A stretch of DNA of 25,347 nucleotides from contig NZ_CAAFUZ010000052.1 of the NCBI RefSeq assembly GCF_900766305.1, positions 1-25,347 on the forward strand, in the 5' to 3' direction. The DNA is from an uncultured Gemella sp. (GTDB lineage Bacteria > Bacillota > Bacilli > Staphylococcales > Gemellaceae). Shown here piece after piece: positions 24,584-25,347 of the stretch. Made by a program: the position numbers and the translations under genes. The notes beneath the pieces were generated by a model. It saw nothing but the letters and a program-made list of their open reading frames with translations. It did no database searches and had not been told where the DNA came from. Each line of letters opens with the position of its first letter. The stretch's first letter is position 1.

Positions 24584-25051
24584 ATGAACATAGTAGAAAA
24601 TAAAGAATTATTTATAAATCAAGCGACTACTTTAGTATCAGGAGAAGAGAATTTAGTTACTAATTTATCAAACCTATCAGCCCTATACAAAGAGTACTTA
24701 CCAAATACAAACTGGGTTGGTTTCTATTTATTAGATGAAAAAAACAACAACTTAGTTTTAGGCCCATTCCAAGGAAAAGTAGCTTGTACTCGCATACCAT
24801 TTAATAAAGGTGTATGTGGACATTGCTATACAACCAAAGAAACTATTTATGTTGAAGATGTACACAAATTCCCAGGACACATAGCATGTGATAGTGACAC
24901 TAACAGTGAATTAGTAGTTCCAATTATCCAAAATGATAAAGTTGTAGCGTTACTAGATATAGATTCAATAGAATTCGATAGATTTTCCAAAGAAGAAATA
25001 GAAGCTTTCAGCGAAGTAACTAAACAAGTTTTTGAGAAAGTAATTTTTTAA
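24584..25051 (+). CDS. msrC: Free methionine-(R)-sulfoxide reductase, GAF domain
   Basis: The 155-residue protein is a single GAF domain of the fRMsr type, which reduces free L-methionine-(R)-sulfoxide. NTNWVGFYLLDEKNNNLVLGPFQG at 41-64 and the three conserved cysteines at 68 (VACTRI), 78 (KGVCGH) and 102 (HIACDS) are present, with a fourth at 81. DVHKFPGHIACDSDTNSELVVPI matches the active-site region. The ATG at 24584 follows AAGAGG by 8 nt. An upstream in-frame TTG at 24533 would add a Leu-rich stretch foreign to the family, so I do not use it. It is monocistronic, with a terminator just after the stop. Confidence 0.94.
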   Translation: MNIVENKELFINQATTLVSGEENLVTNLSNLSALYKEYLPNTNWVGFYLLDEKNNNLVLGPFQGKVACTRIPFNKGVCGHCYTTKETIYVEDVHKFPGHIACDSDTNSELVVPIIQNDKVVALLDIDSIEFDRFSKEEIEAFSEVTKQVFEKVIF

Positions 25052-25063
25052 TAACAATACTAA

Positions 25064-25101
25064 AAGGAGATATACCAAAGCAGTATATCTCCTTATTTTT
25101 T
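25064..25101 (+). terminator. Terminator of msrC
   Basis: AAGGAGATATA (25064-25074) pairs with TATATCTCCTT (25084-25094), with a 9-nt loop, followed by ATTTTTT. It begins 13 bp after the stop. Confidence 0.92.
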
Positions 25102-25113
25102 AGGTTGTATACT

Positions 25114-25149
25114 AAATCCGGGGCATGGAAAAATTCCAGCCCCGGATTT
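25114..25149. repeat. GC-rich palindrome between msrC and the insertion sequence
   Basis: AAATCCGGGGC (25114-25124) is the exact inverse of GCCCCGGATTT (25139-25149). Inside, TGGAA pairs with TTCCA around an AAA loop, with one bulged A at 25125. T-rich sequence follows. It could be a terminator, an element at the IS edge, or both. Confidence 0.85.
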
Positions 25150-25168
25150 CAATTTTTATATGCAAAAA

Positions 25169-25228
25169 GACAAATATCCAATATAATTAAGGTGTACAAA
25201 AATAATTAACTAAGAAAGGATATTTGTC
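25169..25228 (+). promoter_or_regulatory. Inverted repeat flanking the transposase promoter
   Basis: GACAAATATCC (25169-25179) is exactly inverted at 25218-25228 as GGATATTTGTC, directly against the transposase ATG. A TATAAT at 25182-25187 lies between, with no convincing -35. The right arm includes the last bases of the AAAGGA ribosome binding site. It may restrain transposase expression; this is inference. Confidence 0.6.
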
Positions 25229-25347
25229 ATGAATAATTTTATCACAAATTTACTATTAATAAAAGACCAAAATATAACTATTGAGGATAAACTTGATCTA
25301 ATCAATGTAGATGGTCAAGATACATTCTTATTTCATGGAGCTTTATC
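25229..25347 (+). CDS. ISL3-family transposase, N-terminal part (runs off right edge)
   Basis: 39 codons are visible from the ATG at 25229: MNNFITNLLLIKDQNITIED, then KLDLINVDGQDTFLFHGAL. This matches the N-terminus of ISL3 (IS204/IS1001/IS1096/IS1165) transposases, which go on to a zinc-finger DNA-binding domain and a DDE catalytic domain. AAAGGA lies 8 nt before the ATG. Whether the gene is intact cannot be judged here. The family call rests on the short N-terminal pattern and so is less certain than the full-length genes. Confidence 0.72.
   Translation, partial: MNNFITNLLLIKDQNITIEDKLDLINVDGQDTFLFHGAL

Larger units (their letters stand above)
25114..25347 (+). mobile_element. ISL3-family insertion sequence, left part only
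   Basis: The transposase start at 25229 marks an insertion sequence whose body lies past the window edge. I cannot fix the left terminus: the terminal inverted repeat can be recognised only with the other end in hand. The palindrome at 25114-25149 is taken as the outer limit because sequence before it belongs to the msrC terminator. The true end may lie anywhere from about 25103 to 25168. Confidence 0.5.

Overview
The window is a stretch of very AT-rich bacterial chromosome made mostly of housekeeping genes. Gene content (EzrA, YneF, YnzC-type DUF896, a T-box ahead of alaS, Asp23/YqhY next to nusB and xseA, potABCD, a Zur-type znuACB operon) and strong AGGAGG ribosome binding sites point to a Bacilli member of the Bacillota. 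The proteins look intermediate between staphylococcal/bacillar and streptococcal versions, so my best guess is Gemella or a close relative. That is an inference from protein character, not a search result.

Layout, left to right. 1-1434 (minus): asp23-like/yqhY, nusB and the 5' part of xseA, which runs off the left edge. 1621-4535 (minus): alaS behind a tRNA-Ala T-box leader with a consensus promoter. 4542-7869 (minus): operon ybaB-recR-tkt-S1-domain protein. 7924-10147 (minus): dnaX and a small membrane protein, each with its own promoter. 10155-14568 (minus): a polyamine import operon, XRE-cupin regulator followed by potA-potB-potC-potD and a strong terminator. 14569-14904: a divergent regulatory region with an array of near-identical palindromes spaced exactly 31 bp apart. 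14905-15756 (plus): an RluA-family pseudouridine synthase, ending at a bidirectional terminator. 15806-17563 (minus): pyrH-frr-DUF896-yneF. 17617-19514 (minus): rpsB-tsf with a structured leader and terminator. 19671-22502 (plus): znuA-znuC-znuB with a Zur-box palindrome at the transcription start. 22528-24337 (minus): ezrA. 24584-25101 (plus): free methionine-R-sulfoxide reductase. 25114-25347 (plus): the start of an ISL3-family insertion sequence, cut by the right edge.

The genes form ordinary modules: DNA repair and replication (xseA, recR, dnaX), translation (alaS, rpsB, tsf, frr), nucleotide and sugar metabolism (pyrH, tkt), uptake of polyamines and zinc, cell division (ezrA) and oxidative repair of free methionine. 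I see no defence island, CRISPR array, prophage or other plainly new multi-gene system. The points most worth a second look are the 31-bp operator array ahead of the polyamine regulator, a DnaX that lacks its four-cysteine zinc module, a zinc-binding lipoprotein whose histidine-rich stretch is a C-terminal tail, a 23-bp block shared by two unrelated promoters, and several strong unexplained palindromes.
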